Positions 22,001-31,060 of a DNA stretch of 64,000 nt are shown piece after piece. Source of the stretch: Branchiostoma floridae. Taxonomy: Eukaryota; Chordata; Leptocardii; Amphioxiformes; Branchiostomatidae. Each line of letters begins with the position of its first letter. Position 1 is the first letter of the stretch. The position numbers and the translations under genes were made by a program. The notes below the pieces were generated by a model. It was not told the DNA's origin. It saw only the letters and a list, made by a program, of their open reading frames with translations, and ran no database searches. The stretch lies in NCBI RefSeq assembly GCF_000003815.2, contig NC_049989.1, forward strand, positions 8,586,251-8,650,250, in the 5' to 3' direction.

Positions 22001-24347
22001 CCATTAACCAGGTGACGACTGAGTAGATAGGTGTTGTTAAATCCCTACCTGATGAGGATCAACTTAACAGCTCGCGATTGCATTCCTTAGATTCCAAACA
22101 CAAACGTACATGCAGGAACAAAAGAAAAGAGCGATACTCTAACTACAAGCCCACGGATTCTAATATTTCTAAAATGTTCTCTTCCCACGAAGTATTTCAT
22201 GCAATTAAGGTTACTTCCTGTATAGGCTGCTGCTTAGCTACACATACTCTCAATTGTCTAGGAATTGAATAGACCCAAGCAGATTTTGGAGGGCAAAATT
22301 GTCACGTTTCTAGCTCTACGTTTGAAAGAAATATCGTTGAAACAATTTGCCTTACAACATCTACTTGGCGATTAGAAGATCGCAAGAGCAGGACAATTTA
22401 CTAAGACGATCTAAGAACGGTAATGTAGTTTTGGAGAGTTTCTTCTGAACGTATGGTGTTCCCTGTAGCGTGTATTTTGCAAGATTTGTGTCCTCTTGAC
22501 ATTTGAGACACTTCCTCTTCTGCGGGTTTTCCAGAGGAGACTTACGTGGTCTTACGTCCACATGTGAGGTGTGCGAGCCGACTTGGGAAGTGAGTTTGAT
22601 CTGGATTTGTGGGAGGAGTAAATTCGCACAGTTGGTTGACACTAACACTACCCAGTTGTTTATACACAGACGAGTCGCGTTGACAGGAATTCCCAACGCA
22701 CTTCCCCTCACGACTGCTGTACCTCCCGCCCGGGCGGCCAGGGATCGCGGGGTCCCCCGTACAGAATCTACTTTCCCTGTCACAGACAAGCGTGTTGACC
22801 CCACACAGTCACTTACCATGTCGCACGGTGGTCTGGGGAGCTAACTATACACACTCCTGTCAACTCAAACGTCGGCAAACACCACTGATCCTTAGACCCA
22901 ACGCCTTCAACCGTAATACCACCGTGCTGTCTCAAGTATTTCTCGCCAAGCCTTCTAAGAAGGGCTTCGAAAACTCGTAGGCCAAAATCCAAGATATTTC
23001 AGAGGCTAGCAAGAGCAAAACGACATAGCCCAACAGTCGTAAATTTGAAATCATACTCTGTAACACCATTGTCTCACCGTCATCATTGCTGAGCTTTTCC
23101 TACCAGGCTGAAACCAGTCTACTCAACTCTGCTGTACTCAAAGAAGGACTCGAAAAATTTGTATAAGCTAAAACTCCAGCCTTTTCAGAGGATTACAAAG
23201 GGTCAATCGACATAGCCTAGCCATCTCTAGTTCAAAATGAATTGTACTTTCGAAATTGACCCCAAATACACGTATAAGGACGGGACAAATTGGTGAGGGA
23301 AGGGGTGGACTGTGGAGTAAAAAGGGAAGATGGTTTTCGCGACAAAGCACACACAAAAGACAAAACAGGGGATGACGAGACGAAGATAGGTTTATCTGTT
23401 GAGATGAGATGATCCGTTTCCACGGCTAAGACAAAAAGATAATCTGCCGGAGGCTTTCTTTTACCTTGAAGGTCCTGTGCAAAGTATGCTGCCGGGTGTG
23501 CATCCTCTGAAGTAGCGCTGAATGTACGACTCGTAGCCATTAGGGGTCATACAGGACACTTGTTTGCTAACCGTGTACGGACAAAAGTTTTGTCTGTGCC
23601 TGCAGCGGTGGGAGTGAAAGTAACGAAGGTTACAAACGCAGCCGATTCGAGGTCAAACTTGAAAGAGTTATCTTCTCCACTAGACATTATCTATTTTAAA
23701 TCACACCGCCAGATTCCCCAACTTGAAAGCTCACTGTCAAGTTCATATCTTTGCCTTGATGTTAAAGAGGTTTCCGGGATTATGCTTTTAACTTGTTCGA
23801 CACAAGTGACAACCGCGGCGGGATTTCGCCTTGTTCATTTCACATAATGCCGCTGAGGAATTTAACGACATGGATTTAACAATTCTTATACGTTGTAGCC
23901 AGTAAAGTAACGCTTCAAACTGACTCGTAAAACCTGAATAAACTTGAGCGTGCCGCTTCGCGATGTGCGAAGTGACACTGACCGTTACCGGCGCCAAAAT
24001 AGCCGCAAGGCAATCGGACAAGGAGATACAAACCACCCAAGGAAGCCGTATCTGCATTTTCCAGATGATTAACGCTAATTTACGTTTCCTTAAATCTGTA
24101 AAATGATGTGCGGACACATGGTGTTCTCCAATTCAACCTGCTGTAACTAATAGAAACAATTTCTTCATTCAATCCGTCTACTCTAGCAAGTATGGAAGAA
24201 GTTAGTTAGAACTCACCCCTGTGCGCTCGGGTATCCCTCGGTACCGTACATATATGTAGAAGAAGCCGTTGTGATAAAACAGGCTATGCAGAAGAGAAAC
24301 CATAGCGCGGTAGCGCACTTGTTCTCGCGCGCCGACAGAGAATCCAT
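1..24347 (-). CDS. EMID1/COL26A1-like: EMI-domain collagen-like secreted protein, multi-exon gene, 3' end outside window
   Basis: This is the gene-level entry; exons are listed separately. Reading leftward it encodes a signal peptide, an EMI domain, a Cys-Cys coiled-coil segment, a linker, a Gly-X-Y block of 26 triplets, a non-collagenous linker, a second block of 21 triplets, a C-terminal heptad-like coil and a Pro/Asp/Tyr/Gly-rich tail. This order (signal, EMI, coil, collagen, linker, collagen, coil) is that of the chordate EMID1 and COL26A1 proteins, which are secreted extracellular-matrix glycoproteins. EMI domains mediate protein-protein contacts and the short collagen blocks with flanking coils suggest trimerisation. 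Splice phases agree across 8049-7844 to 6308, across 5833 to 5766, and from 5439 through 3987, 3749, 880, 763 and 353. Unresolved points are the N-terminal half of the EMI domain and one phase mismatch between 6253 and 5909. EMID1 versus COL26A1 orthology cannot be decided here. Confidence 0.88.
354..762 (-). other. Intron (409 bp), nothing notable
   Basis: AT-rich sequence between the coil exon and the tail exon. No repeat or RNA signal was recognised. Confidence 0.8.
763..880 (-). CDS. C-terminal coiled-coil exon
   Basis: After a textbook acceptor (CCCCCTTTCAG) the exon encodes [20 protein letters not shown], then [19 protein letters not shown], and ends at G|GTAAGA in phase 1. The Leu/Met/Ile/Leu/Val spacing is that of an amphipathic helix, and its position just after the second collagen block matches the C-terminal coil of EMID1/COL26A1. 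In those proteins this segment follows the helix and may nucleate trimer folding. One Cys lies inside the coil. The phase 0 entry agrees with the 3749 donor. Confidence 0.92.
2600..2777. mobile_element. Harbinger-like MITE, copy 1
   Basis: The 178-bp element has terminal inverted repeats. The left end TACCCCCTCACATTAGGCGA pairs with the right end, whose reverse complement reads TACCCCCCTCACATTACTTA and then GGCGAAAA. Inner arms around GAGTCTGCGAGCTC also pair. It is flanked by TAA on both sides (2597-2599 and 2778-2780). A 3-bp TWA duplication is the hallmark of the PIF/Harbinger superfamily. There is no coding capacity. Confidence 0.8.
3180..3235. repeat. SINE-tail-like fragment with AGCACGTTAAAGAAC motif
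   Basis: GTTGAGGAGAACC, then CCTCTAGCACGTTAAAGAAC, then CCACCAC closely matches a segment at about 31000-31055. The GCACGTTAAAGAwCC motif is common in dispersed repeats of invertebrate deuterostomes. No tRNA-like head was found. Confidence 0.4.
3749..3987 (-). CDS. Second collagen triple-helix block
   Basis: The AACACAG acceptor enters in phase 1, matching the previous donor, and the exon begins (D)[19 protein letters not shown]. It then runs 20 Gly-X-Y triplets from GAPGPAG to GAPGVP, ending on CCT|GTAAGT in phase 0. A 21st triplet (GLP) is supplied by the next exon, so the helix crosses the junction cleanly. Only one Lys-bearing triplet (GKP) is present, so few hydroxylysine cross-link sites are expected. 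Frames on the plus strand here are composition shadows. Confidence 0.94.
3988..5438 (-). other. Intron between the two collagen exons, nothing assigned
   Basis: AT-rich sequence. An imperfect nested inverted repeat occurs at about 4955-5035 (AACCAATT with AATTGGTT arms, then GACGTACT facing GTCGTACT). No gene or known element was recognised. Confidence 0.6.
5439..5766 (-). CDS. First collagen triple-helix block (26 Gly-X-Y) and inter-helix linker
   Basis: The acceptor TTCTACAG is followed by a frame reading [14 protein letters not shown] and then 26 uninterrupted Gly-X-Y triplets, from GPPGPEG to GLPGRD. Several have Pro in Y, the position of 4-hydroxyproline. After the helix comes [18 protein letters not shown], a non-collagenous linker, ending at CCAG|GTGAAG in phase 1. 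EMID1/COL26A1 proteins have a comparable non-helical break with an Asp-Pro-Leu/Phe motif between their two collagen blocks. The high GC and C-rich plus strand reflect Gly/Pro codons; open frames on the opposite strand are shadows. The frame would stop at 5419 if the donor were not used. Confidence 0.93.
5833..5909 (-). CDS. Linker exon before first collagen block
   Basis: A pyrimidine-rich acceptor (TTTTTCTCTAG) precedes a frame encoding (D)[18 protein letters not shown], then RYLYPGI to a GTGAGC donor. That donor leaves in phase 0, which is exactly what the following collagen exon needs. A nearer donor (CAG|GTATCT, exon end 5852) looks good by consensus but does not give an open frame into the collagen exon. 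The segment is Pro/His-rich and non-collagenous. Entry requires phase 1, whereas the preceding coil exon leaves in phase 0, so either a small exon lies between them or one boundary is wrong. Confidence 0.6.
5910..6252 (-). other. Short intron that may hide a missing micro-exon
   Basis: The phases of the flanking exons do not agree across this 343-bp interval. I examined AG/GT pairs on the minus strand and found no convincing small exon that repairs the frame without a stop. Confidence 0.5.
6253..6308 (-). CDS. Cys-Cys coiled-coil micro-exon
   Basis: This 56-nt exon, after a T-rich tract and AAAG acceptor, encodes (D)[18 protein letters not shown] and ends at CAG|GTAAAC. The spacing of Val, Leu, Leu and Ile is heptad-like and follows a Cys-Cys pair. 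EMID1-type proteins have an equivalent Cys plus short coil directly after the EMI domain, where it probably helps trimer registration and interchain disulfides. It enters in phase 1, matching the EMI exon, and leaves in phase 0. That exit does not match the entry phase of the linker exon at 5909, so a small exon may be missing between them. Confidence 0.85.
6309..7843 (-). other. Intron with poly-C tract
   Basis: Mostly AT-rich. A C-homopolymer lies at about 7446-7458, and an isolated RNA polymerase III B-box-like GGTTCGATTCC lies near 6967 with no convincing A box. No gene was recognised. Confidence 0.6.
7844..8049 (-). CDS. EMI domain C-terminal half exon
   Basis: An acceptor (TTGTCCCAACAG) enters in phase 2 and the exon encodes [15 protein letters not shown] followed by [15 protein letters not shown]. 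This is the diagnostic EMI C-terminal block: Tyr-Arg start, basic strand, and a Cys-Cys-Pro-Gly-aromatic motif with a final Cys seven residues later. A low-complexity Gln/Asn/Pro linker follows, then a CTG|GTAAGG donor in phase 1. Phase 1 is what the next exon (6308-6253) needs, completing an Asp codon. In EMI proteins these cysteines form disulfides of a small adhesive domain. The domain start must lie upstream on this strand. Confidence 0.93.
8504..9382. mobile_element. Mariner-like non-autonomous element with a nested LINE fragment
   Basis: The ends are near-perfect inverted repeats. The left, CGAGGGGCATTCAATAAGTA followed by ATG, mirrors the right end, GGCATTACTTATTGAATGCC followed by CCTCG. 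TA flanks both sides (8502-8503 and 9383-9384), the target site used by Tc1/mariner elements. Ends beginning CGAGGGG and reading toward TTCAATAAGT are typical of mariner families. No transposase frame survives; the middle is replaced by a LINE 3' fragment. Confidence 0.82.
8672..9014 (+). pseudogene. LINE reverse-transcriptase C-terminal fragment (CR1/L2-like)
   Basis: The plus frame ending at 8936 encodes [20 protein letters not shown] followed by [20 protein letters not shown]. The order ART-xxYKxSxFPRTI-xWNxLP-xxVxxAPxxESFxxR is the conserved C-terminus of many non-LTR retrotransposon ORF2 proteins, especially CR1/L2-type elements in deuterostomes. A short 3'UTR ends in an (ATG)n microsatellite at about 8994-9013, the kind of simple-repeat tail CR1/L2 elements carry. 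Everything 5' of the RT C-terminus is absent. CCAGGT occurs at both junctions and may be a short target duplication. Confidence 0.75.
13011..13105. repeat. (TGTA)n/(GT)n microsatellite
   Basis: A run of TGTATG-type units grades into a long GT dinucleotide tract. Open frames rich in Cys/Val across it are artefacts. Confidence 0.95.
14113..14452 (+). repeat. Possible retroelement 3' end with (GAACT)n tail
   Basis: A 72-codon plus frame (14113-14331) ending in [12 protein letters not shown] is followed by about 100 bp of non-coding sequence and a GAACTGAACTGAACTG tail at about 14431-14450. That resembles a 5'-truncated non-LTR element, but the peptide was not recognised. Confidence 0.3.
14628..14823. 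mobile_element. MITE with AATCTCCAAGCAGATG-type termini
   Basis: The left arm AATCTCCAGGCAGATGTAAG pairs with the right arm, whose reverse complement reads AATCTCCAAGCAGATGTAGG. The pairing continues into GTGTTTTACrCGTGTTTT. Length is 196 bp with no coding capacity. Solo ends with the same sequence occur near 11060-11085 and 17295-17315. Confidence 0.75.
15262..15293 (+). promoter_or_regulatory. CTCF-like motif in a repeated 32-bp block, forward orientation
   Basis: CCACTAGGTGGCGC at 15273-15286 fits the vertebrate CTCF core CCASYAGRKGGCRS at every position. The surrounding block (TCTACTTCTCGCC before it, TGTGACG after it) recurs in reverse orientation at about 49361-49393. Binding is inferred from the motif only. 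Confidence 0.4.
18333..18713. mobile_element. AGGCC-ended MITE, copy 1
   Basis: The left end AGGCCATACTGATTTGATTG leads to TATGGATGGCGTCC. The right end mirrors it with AGGCCTCACTGACTCAATTA leading to TGTGGATAGCATAC on the reverse strand. The right flank is TA; the left flank is TC, probably mutated. Same family as 28751-29122 and 63472-63851. Confidence 0.7.
19473..19572. other. Assembly gap of 100 Ns
   Basis: Exactly 100 Ns followed by a 13-base C run. The gap is of conventional placeholder size, so its true length is unknown. It lies inside the large intron of the EMI-collagen gene. Confidence 0.99.
21652..21781. mobile_element. Short hairpin MITE with TCTCCAAGCAGA ends
   Basis: The left arm TCTCCAAGCAGACGTTGGGT, CGCGGAGACAGTAGTGGTC is mirrored by the right arm with only a few mismatches, giving about 44-bp arms around a short centre in 130 bp. 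The terminal CTCCAAGCAGA is shared with the 14628-14823 element. Confidence 0.8.
22546..22776 (-). CDS. Tentative exon: Cys-rich N-terminal part of the EMI domain
   Basis: An open frame of 231 nt lies between a CTTGTCTGTGACAG acceptor and a strong CAC|GTAAGT donor. It enters in phase 2 and leaves in phase 2, which fits both the signal exon and the EMI C-terminal exon. The encoded segment has five cysteines and ends LTCGRKT, giving 27 residues between that Cys and the Cys-Cys pair of the next exon, close to EMI family spacing. Against it, the usual aromatic-Cys signature (such as NWC) and the C-x-W motif are missing, and the minus strand is open in another frame over much of the same stretch. 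It may be a divergent EMI start or chance; the true exon could also lie in the assembly gap. Confidence 0.27.
22860..23230. repeat. Diverged tandem duplication, unit about 180 bp
   Basis: Blocks containing CTAAGAAGGGCTTCGAAAAC, TTTCAGAGGCTAGC and GACATAGCC recur about 180 bp later as CAAAGAAGGACTCGAAAAA, TTTTCAGAGGATTAC and GACATAGCC. The copies are much diverged. Confidence 0.55.
24217..24347 (-). CDS. Exon 1: start codon and signal peptide of the EMI-collagen gene
   Basis: An ATG at 24347-24345 sits in a good Kozak context (G at -3 and +4). It opens 43 codons with a short polar N-terminus ([14 protein letters not shown]), then a hydrophobic core ([12 protein letters not shown]) and small residues (TASS) suited to signal-peptidase cleavage. 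The exon ends GG followed by a GTGAGT splice donor, so it leaves in phase 2. Only this exon places a secretion signal upstream of the EMI exons on this strand. The link to the downstream exons across a 16-kb intron is inference, supported by strand, order and the expected domain layout. No clear TATA box lies upstream; the first few hundred bases upstream are GC-rich. Confidence 0.75.
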
Positions 24348-27300
24348 CTCGGGGAGTAAGTACTGAACCACCGCTCGCTCCGACTGGAAACTACCACAAA
24401 AGACGCCGACTCCGCAAGGTCCTCTGTACCGCTGACAAAAAGTTCATACGATACTCCCTCGAGGATTCACGAGTGCCAAGTCTCCCCCTGCAACAACCGA
24501 AACACCTTTCTCTCCACGAGACCCTTGTACACGGATAAAGTATTATTTCTGCCGTCTATATTTAGTCGAGGCGTGTTCCTGGCTGCCTTTTACAAACAGG
24601 AAACTTCCCGAGAGAGGCGCGAGTCTTGAGGAAACATGCAGGGAGACTTCGGAAACAGCGCGCGCGACGGTGGCGAGAGATATGGGGGAGTCCGAGGACT
24701 GGTCTGAGTCAGTGTTTGCGTAAGGCAAACGTGGTGCGATTTCCCCCCTACTAGAGTGGGGGAGGGGGAAAGACTGCCTACAATTTGTGCATCCCTCCTC
24801 CCAAAATGAAGACGTTAATTAGCAACACATTGCGTCATTACCAGACGACCTAGACAGGAGAAAGTGTCAGATTTCCTGTGTACATTAATCACGATGTCTG
24901 TGTTCTAGGATGACATCTATGTCACCATTCTATGCTGTACAAACAATTACGTTTGAAACACACATAATATCATGTGTCACGGGTTTTTTCCTCCTATTCC
25001 TTTTTCTAAACCACTCTTTTCTGCTGTGTCTAGCCAGAATTCTTTAGTCTGAAGAAGTTGTCCTTGCAAAATAGGCCTTTAAGGCGCTGAAATCTTATTT
25101 TAGGACTGCCTCCAATTAGCGGTGGCCACCAGCACAAAGCCTGTGTTTGAGCGCTTCTGGTTGGGGATAGACAGGAAGGGACGGTGGACGTGACGTGCAT
25201 GTCGGGCGGACGGGCTCGGGAGAGCTCCCTCGGCAAGGAACCAGGGGTGAAGAAAGTCACAAAGAACCAACAAACCCTCCGTGTTACCAGAAGCCAGGGG
25301 GCACTGGAAGGTCGGCGTCTTGGTCTTGGCTGAAAGCTTTTTTTAGCCTTGAATCAATGTAACCGCATTAAAGCTTTTCTGTTCGACCTAAGAAGAAGAA
25401 CCTCTTTCGACTGTGGGAGAGAGAATGAGCTGGATGGTGCCAAACTAACACTGGACTATATACCCTAGCTGTCCAAAGTAAAGACGGCACCCTCAAAGAA
25501 GTCCGGAAGAAATCTTAAGAAAACAGCCCTCCGATCCTCTCTCTTGAGATTTCAGTTCATGAGCTTTTAATGACAGAAGATTCTTGTAAACACAGTGCAG
25601 AGCAGGATTCCCAAGGGCCCGGTACGCCTGTAGGGTCGTATGGGGCATTTCTACATTACAGTCAGGTGCACTGAGCACCGGGTCAGGTGCATTCTGGACC
25701 AGACGGCTGCCATCTTGTGATGTTCTGTCCAAAATGGCGGCCAACGCCAGTGTCAGTGCTCTCTCATGCCCACCAACCACTGGTCGCAGCCACCACAAGA
25801 CCCCGGGTCACTTGACACGTTGAAACGATTCTGTAAAGAATTGGGAGGACGTTGTCGACAAGTTGGTGTTGTGTTAAGAGCTGACAGCTTTGAAAAACGA
25901 GGCGTGTCTGCTCCTTGACGCGTCTGGCATTTCCCCAACGCAATCTCGGTCCCATGACGGAGTTTGAAAAACAGAGCCTGCTTGTAGCGACCGTGTGGCT
26001 GCTGTTACAAGCACGGGCTATTGAGACTAGGGACACACGTATCACATTCACAGACGGTTCGCTCTGTCTGCGATGAAGTGGGCGCACGCTGAAGTTTGGA
26101 CAAAATGGCCAGAGAAAGGACCGAGGGAAGTGTGCAATTTCACGGGAATGATCACAAGGAATTCAGCATCAATGAGCTTAGTTATCCAATATCCTACGCT
26201 AGTGCTCGCCTTATAAGTGAAAGTGACGTATGTAACTTCAAGATATAGGAATAGTTTATCAAATCCAGTCAAAATCCACCAACTTGAACCTCGGCTTTGT
26301 TTATTCTGGCCAAAGTCTTTGCTGCGATTGCAATGTTTCTGGAATCTCTTATCAAGCCCAATCTTCCTTCAACCTAGTTTCAACATAGAGCCTGGGGTAC
26401 TTGTGAACTTTACAAACTTTTACTTAGAAGATCAAATAATTCATTTAGAGCTAGTCCATATGTTTTCCTTTGGAATTTTGGCAACGTTTTACGTCATACT
26501 GTGAAGATACGTGTACCAGAAACGCAGCACCTGTTCGCCCATGATTCAAAATCGTCAGGCGAACTATTGAGAAGTTTGAACTGACTCAGAGTCCTCTGTT
26601 TATCTTTCACACCTGTTTTGTGTGGTAATGAGTACATAACGTTGTGATCTGTCATTAAGTATGTCACTCGAAGGAATTCATGTGGGTGCCATAATCACCT
26701 TCATGAAAAAATGGCCGTATTGTTTTGGGTGTGCCTGTGTGCGTGTTTGTGTGTGCTTCTTGATAAATGTGGTCAGCATATCTCAAGACCGTTTGGATGG
26801 ATTGTAATAGTAGTTGGTGTGTGGGTAGGTGCCGGGAAGACGAAGATCAAGGTCGTTGCTTGACCCTCTAGTGTGTGACATAGGTACTGCAGCATAACTT
26901 CCTATTTTGTGTCTTTAGTCCTGGACGTGCTATGGTTTTGATGTTTTGGTGGCAGATAGCTTTTAGTGTTAGGAAGAAGTGATGTAGGTTTGGGCTTCGA
27001 TAACAGCATCTTTTAACAGTAACACACTAGTTGGTGTGTGCCGCAATGATTTATGGGATTATATGAAGGCAATGATTCATTGGATTGCAGCTCATGACCT
27101 CCACGGCCATTTTGAAAAAAAAGCCAAAATGACACCAAGATTTACTTCCTATGTCCCAATGGCTCCGTCTAAGAACGAGTCATTTAGGAGGACATTACAG
27201 GATGAAACATGTCACAAATTTTTGATCAGTCAAAAGTAAAAATATTCAGATCGTTACATCTCCTTGAAGATTAACCTGCCCAACTCAAGTCCCTCTCGTG

Positions 27301-28750
27301 ACAACAGGTTCGCGCGTTAAGAAGAAGACAAAATAAATACATACCCACGCACAAACGCACTACTTGTCTATCTCAATGGTAAATCCCAAACCTAACGACA
27401 TGTGTTGTGCAACAGTCTCGAGAGATGCCCCTGTGTTTGTTTTGAACAGACGTCCTTTGCTAATGGGACGTGCCACCGGCATGGCGACCTTTCTTCTAAA
27501 GAAGCCGCTTTTCTCTCATGAGACAAATGGAACACTCCCACCTTCCCTGTTTCAGCAGCAGTATCCGTCGTCTGACAGAAAATGAAGAATGAATGGATTT
27601 TGTTTCGCAACAGTTGCACTTACTACGAAGTACTGTGCGCGACAGGAGATTGACAGCACAGGCAGTGCTTTCTACTTCAACTTAGAATCATCAGGTATCA
27701 TCATCAGGTATTTTGCATTCGATATGCAAAAAAAATATGATTAAATATTTTCATACGTTTGCGAGTGGCTTTTTCCAGATTGCGAAAAGTTTAGAGGGGC
27801 TTATATACATTAAAGATTGTGTAGTGTGCACATTATACACTTTAAGTACGCCGCATGGTTCTAACTTCTAACATAGCTTGTCTAACGTGCTCGCAGTCAC
27901 GACCAGTCGGGTGCTAAAGCATTACTGAGGTAACAGATGACTACTTAGTCATGTATAATTTGCTGACTTTGGCGTGTCTCCAGCGGTCCTGTCGTTTCCC
28001 TGCAGTTTGCCCTTGGCGGTTGCGGCGCCACGGTTATCCGATCCGGTGTCTTGCCTTACGCTTAACGACCATGAGAGAGCACGGAACAACTTCCTGTAAC
28101 AAAACCGTACGTCCTTTTCCATTACAACTGGTCGTCATTCACCCTTGTATTATTCACGTTGACATTTTATACTTTTTGTTTCTTGTCAGGGATTTCAAAA
28201 GGTTACAGAACAGATGTTTCCGTTGATATATCAGCTTTATGAATTTAATAACTCTAAGCTTGCATGCATGACACATGACATGATCATAGCGAAATTTCTC
28301 TCGATATGAACTGAACTGCAAACTACCATCAATCGATGCAATGTGATTGGTTAAAATCATTGAGCCCTGAATAAACAATCAACAAAGAAAACGTCGCATT
28401 CACGCGTCTAAATTCACATCATTCATTTTATTCACCAGCGTCTTACCATAATCAAATATAGAAAACTCAATTAGTATTACCCCCTTTTCCCGCCCTCTCG
28501 TCTTCACCTAGACCTAACATGAACTTCAACTTGAACTTAAGGAACTTTAACATCGTGATTCATGAGATTAAGAAGACAATGTCCGCTCAAAAGCCAGATT
28601 GCCCTTTAAGATGTTTATACTGCATTTCTTCCTGCCTCTATATATGTCTGCAGTTTCGCACCAGCCCTGTTAACCATGACGTTAAGCACGCCTGGACCCG
28701 CCCACATTGACCCTGCCCAAGCGTCATGAATTTGATAAAGTTGCGCCATA

Positions 28751-29122
28751 AGGCCATGTTGATTTGATTATATGGATGACATCCTAGCGCGCATCAATTC
28801 AAAAATTAAAAATTTCAACCATACTGCAAATCGTAGAAAGCAGCTTCAAAATTAGCAAATGTACACCGAGAATTGCAAAAAAAAATCGGAAAAGTACACT
28901 ATTGTCACAGAAAATTTCAGAAGATGTGAAAGAAAAAGATGAAGAATCTATTGTTCAGTATACTATATTCTGTGTGTTCAGTTATTTGTTCAACCTTCCT
29001 GACCACTTAGATTTCATAATGAAGGCAGCTATTTTTGGTCGAACTTTTATTTTATTCGCACGCTCACACCAGTCTTGGGGTTTCCAAAGGATGTCATCTA
29101 TATAGTCAATTCAATATGGTCT
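28751..29122. mobile_element. AGGCC-ended MITE, copy 2
   Basis: The left end AGGCCATGTTGATTTGATTA, TATGGATGACATCC is mirrored at the right by AGACCATATTGAATTGACTA, TATAGATGACATCC. TA flanks both ends, as for Tc1/mariner-type target sites. 372 bp, no transposase. Confidence 0.8.
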
Positions 29123-30999
29123 TACATTAGTGTATGAAGTTATGACGGCAGGGATATCGCCCAGGTTGCCGTTTGGGAGGTCCTGGTACCTCGACACGAC
29201 CGGAATTACCCGTAAAAACCTTGAAAGTGTTTAGGGAATTCCATAGGTCCCTAAGTATGCCGTATCGCCTGAAGCCATATCAACCCTGTTTAATACCACT
29301 AGAACGCATTGTGTGATATGTCAGGTGGCATATCACAAACATTAACCACGTACGAGTTTTAGTGATATGTTATCAAGAAAGAAAACCCCACAGCATTTGC
29401 TCTTTGAAAATTGTGAATAGCTCTTTGTTGTATAGGAAACTCCTAAGTTTCTCTGTGAATTAATTTTAATAAAAAACATGGAAAATAGCCTCACTTTCGT
29501 GTCTTTGCGCATGTGGCAAAGGACAAACATGTGCCCGAAATAGCCTCGCTTCCTTGTCATTTAAAATTCAGCACATGTGCAAAGAGTATACCAAGTACAA
29601 AGTGAACACAGGCGCCTCGCGTTCACGTATTCTTTCAACATGATACTCAAATTATACCCAAATACTAGAGTTCCACGACACCATACCTTCGCCAAATGAT
29701 TGTACCCTTTACAACTGCTGTATTAATAGTGTTTGTCAACTTTGATCCAATTTTTGAATCCTTGCATTGTAAAAGACCAACATGCCTCATGCTTGCCCTC
29801 TTCACCTAGGCTTTTGGAAGGATATAATGGTTCTTTCTCCTGGATTTATTGACGTCTTGAAGACAGGCCAGAATCCCGTCTTACCGTTGACGACAAACCA
29901 CATACCACGGGAGATGAAATCTTAGGATTGAAACTGTTCTAGGTTTACATACATACTTCGCAAGAGTCAAATGGACTTTGTAACAATGATACAACAAAGC
30001 TGTCAGCTGTGATTTCTAAAGGGAAATTTAGAACAATTTAGCCTGGATGCCAGACTGTTTTCAGGGCCTAAACAGGCCAACACCTTGGCTGTAGGGCTAG
30101 CATGCACCCTATACCCCCTCCTCCCAGGAAATTCTGCAAGAACCCCCTTCCCCCGGAGTTAGATATTATGGTGATCGGGGATCTGGCATACTAGTTCGAC
30201 TGAACTTTTTCCATGGCTTATACCAAGTAGCAAGTTGGGTACCGCGTAGTGTCAAAATAAACCAAAAAAAGGTGTAAAATTTCATCACAGATTAACGAAA
30301 AAATGAACCATTTATAATACATGCGGTACCTGAACTGAGTAGCAGAGGGAAATCAAGTTGTCAAGGTTGCAAATTCACACACACTGGACTAAGAAAAAGC
30401 TTTTGAAGAAACAGAACACTTGCGTCAGGTGTTGAGTTCTCCGGGGATAAAAAAAAAGATAAGATATTGAGATAAAAACTTTTTTGCCCAGTCCTTGATT
30501 ACAGTATGATATACTTAAAGCCTTTGGCAGGTGGTCTCTGTCTGTTGTGTCTAAGAACACTATAGGCCTAGAAGAAATGTAGGTTCTTCCTTCGTTTCTG
30601 TAAGCACGGTTGTATACGATCTGCTTGCTGGCCAATTCGCGTTAAAAGAATTAGCGTATTTGGCACAAACACATTAGTTGGATACCGACTACTTTGGCAA
30701 GGTTTCAAACGTAAAATTGGATACGCCAGGAGACGTTACAGATGTTGTCTGAATATGACTAGACCCAGGGTACAAGACAAGAGTTTTGTTAATGGGTTGC
30801 GCTACTATCTAAACGACTTTGACGTACAGAAAGCAGACGATGGTGGTATGGTGGCCTTGGATCGGATTTGTTGTCTTATAGTCTAAAGGCTCGCTTAGCA
30901 GGTCCAGGTGTTGTATGTACCAGTGGGTAAAATGCTTGCACCTATTTCCCATCCTTCTCTGTGAAGTGGAAACGGATGGGACGGAAAGCAGAGGTCCAG

Positions 31000-31060
31000 T
31001 GTTTAAGTTTGAGGAGAGCAACACCCCCAGCACGTTAAAGAATCCATCACAAGTGTCGAT
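31000..31060. repeat. SINE-tail-like fragment, second copy
   Basis: TTTGAGGAGAGCAACACC and CCAGCACGTTAAAGAATCC match the segment at 3180-3235. It lies downstream of a short GC-mixed stretch with no clear tRNA head. Confidence 0.4.

Larger units (their letters stand above)
8050..22545 (-). other. Large intron rich in small transposons
   Basis: This interval holds the mariner-like element at 8504-9382, a GT microsatellite at about 13011-13105, MITEs at 14628-14823, 18333-18713 and 21652-21781, the assembly gap at 19473-19572 and a CTCF-like motif at 15273. No exon with a recognisable EMI start was located. Confidence 0.6.

Noticed and set aside
22361-22819. 152-codon minus-strand ORF containing [12 protein letters not shown]
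   Set aside because: It resembles an EMI start by eye, but the Cys after Trp is missing and the splice phases do not fit the neighbours.
22819-22965. Minus-strand peptide with QWC, then nine residues, then Cys (like an EMI start) before a GTAAGT donor at 22816
   Set aside because: The Cys spacing matches only in part, there is no C-x-W motif, no convincing acceptor, and it lies within a diverged tandem repeat.
30037-30200. Possible full-length TAGCCTGG-ended element
   Set aside because: The left end resembles the 52-bp palindrome arm, but no convincing right end or duplication was found.
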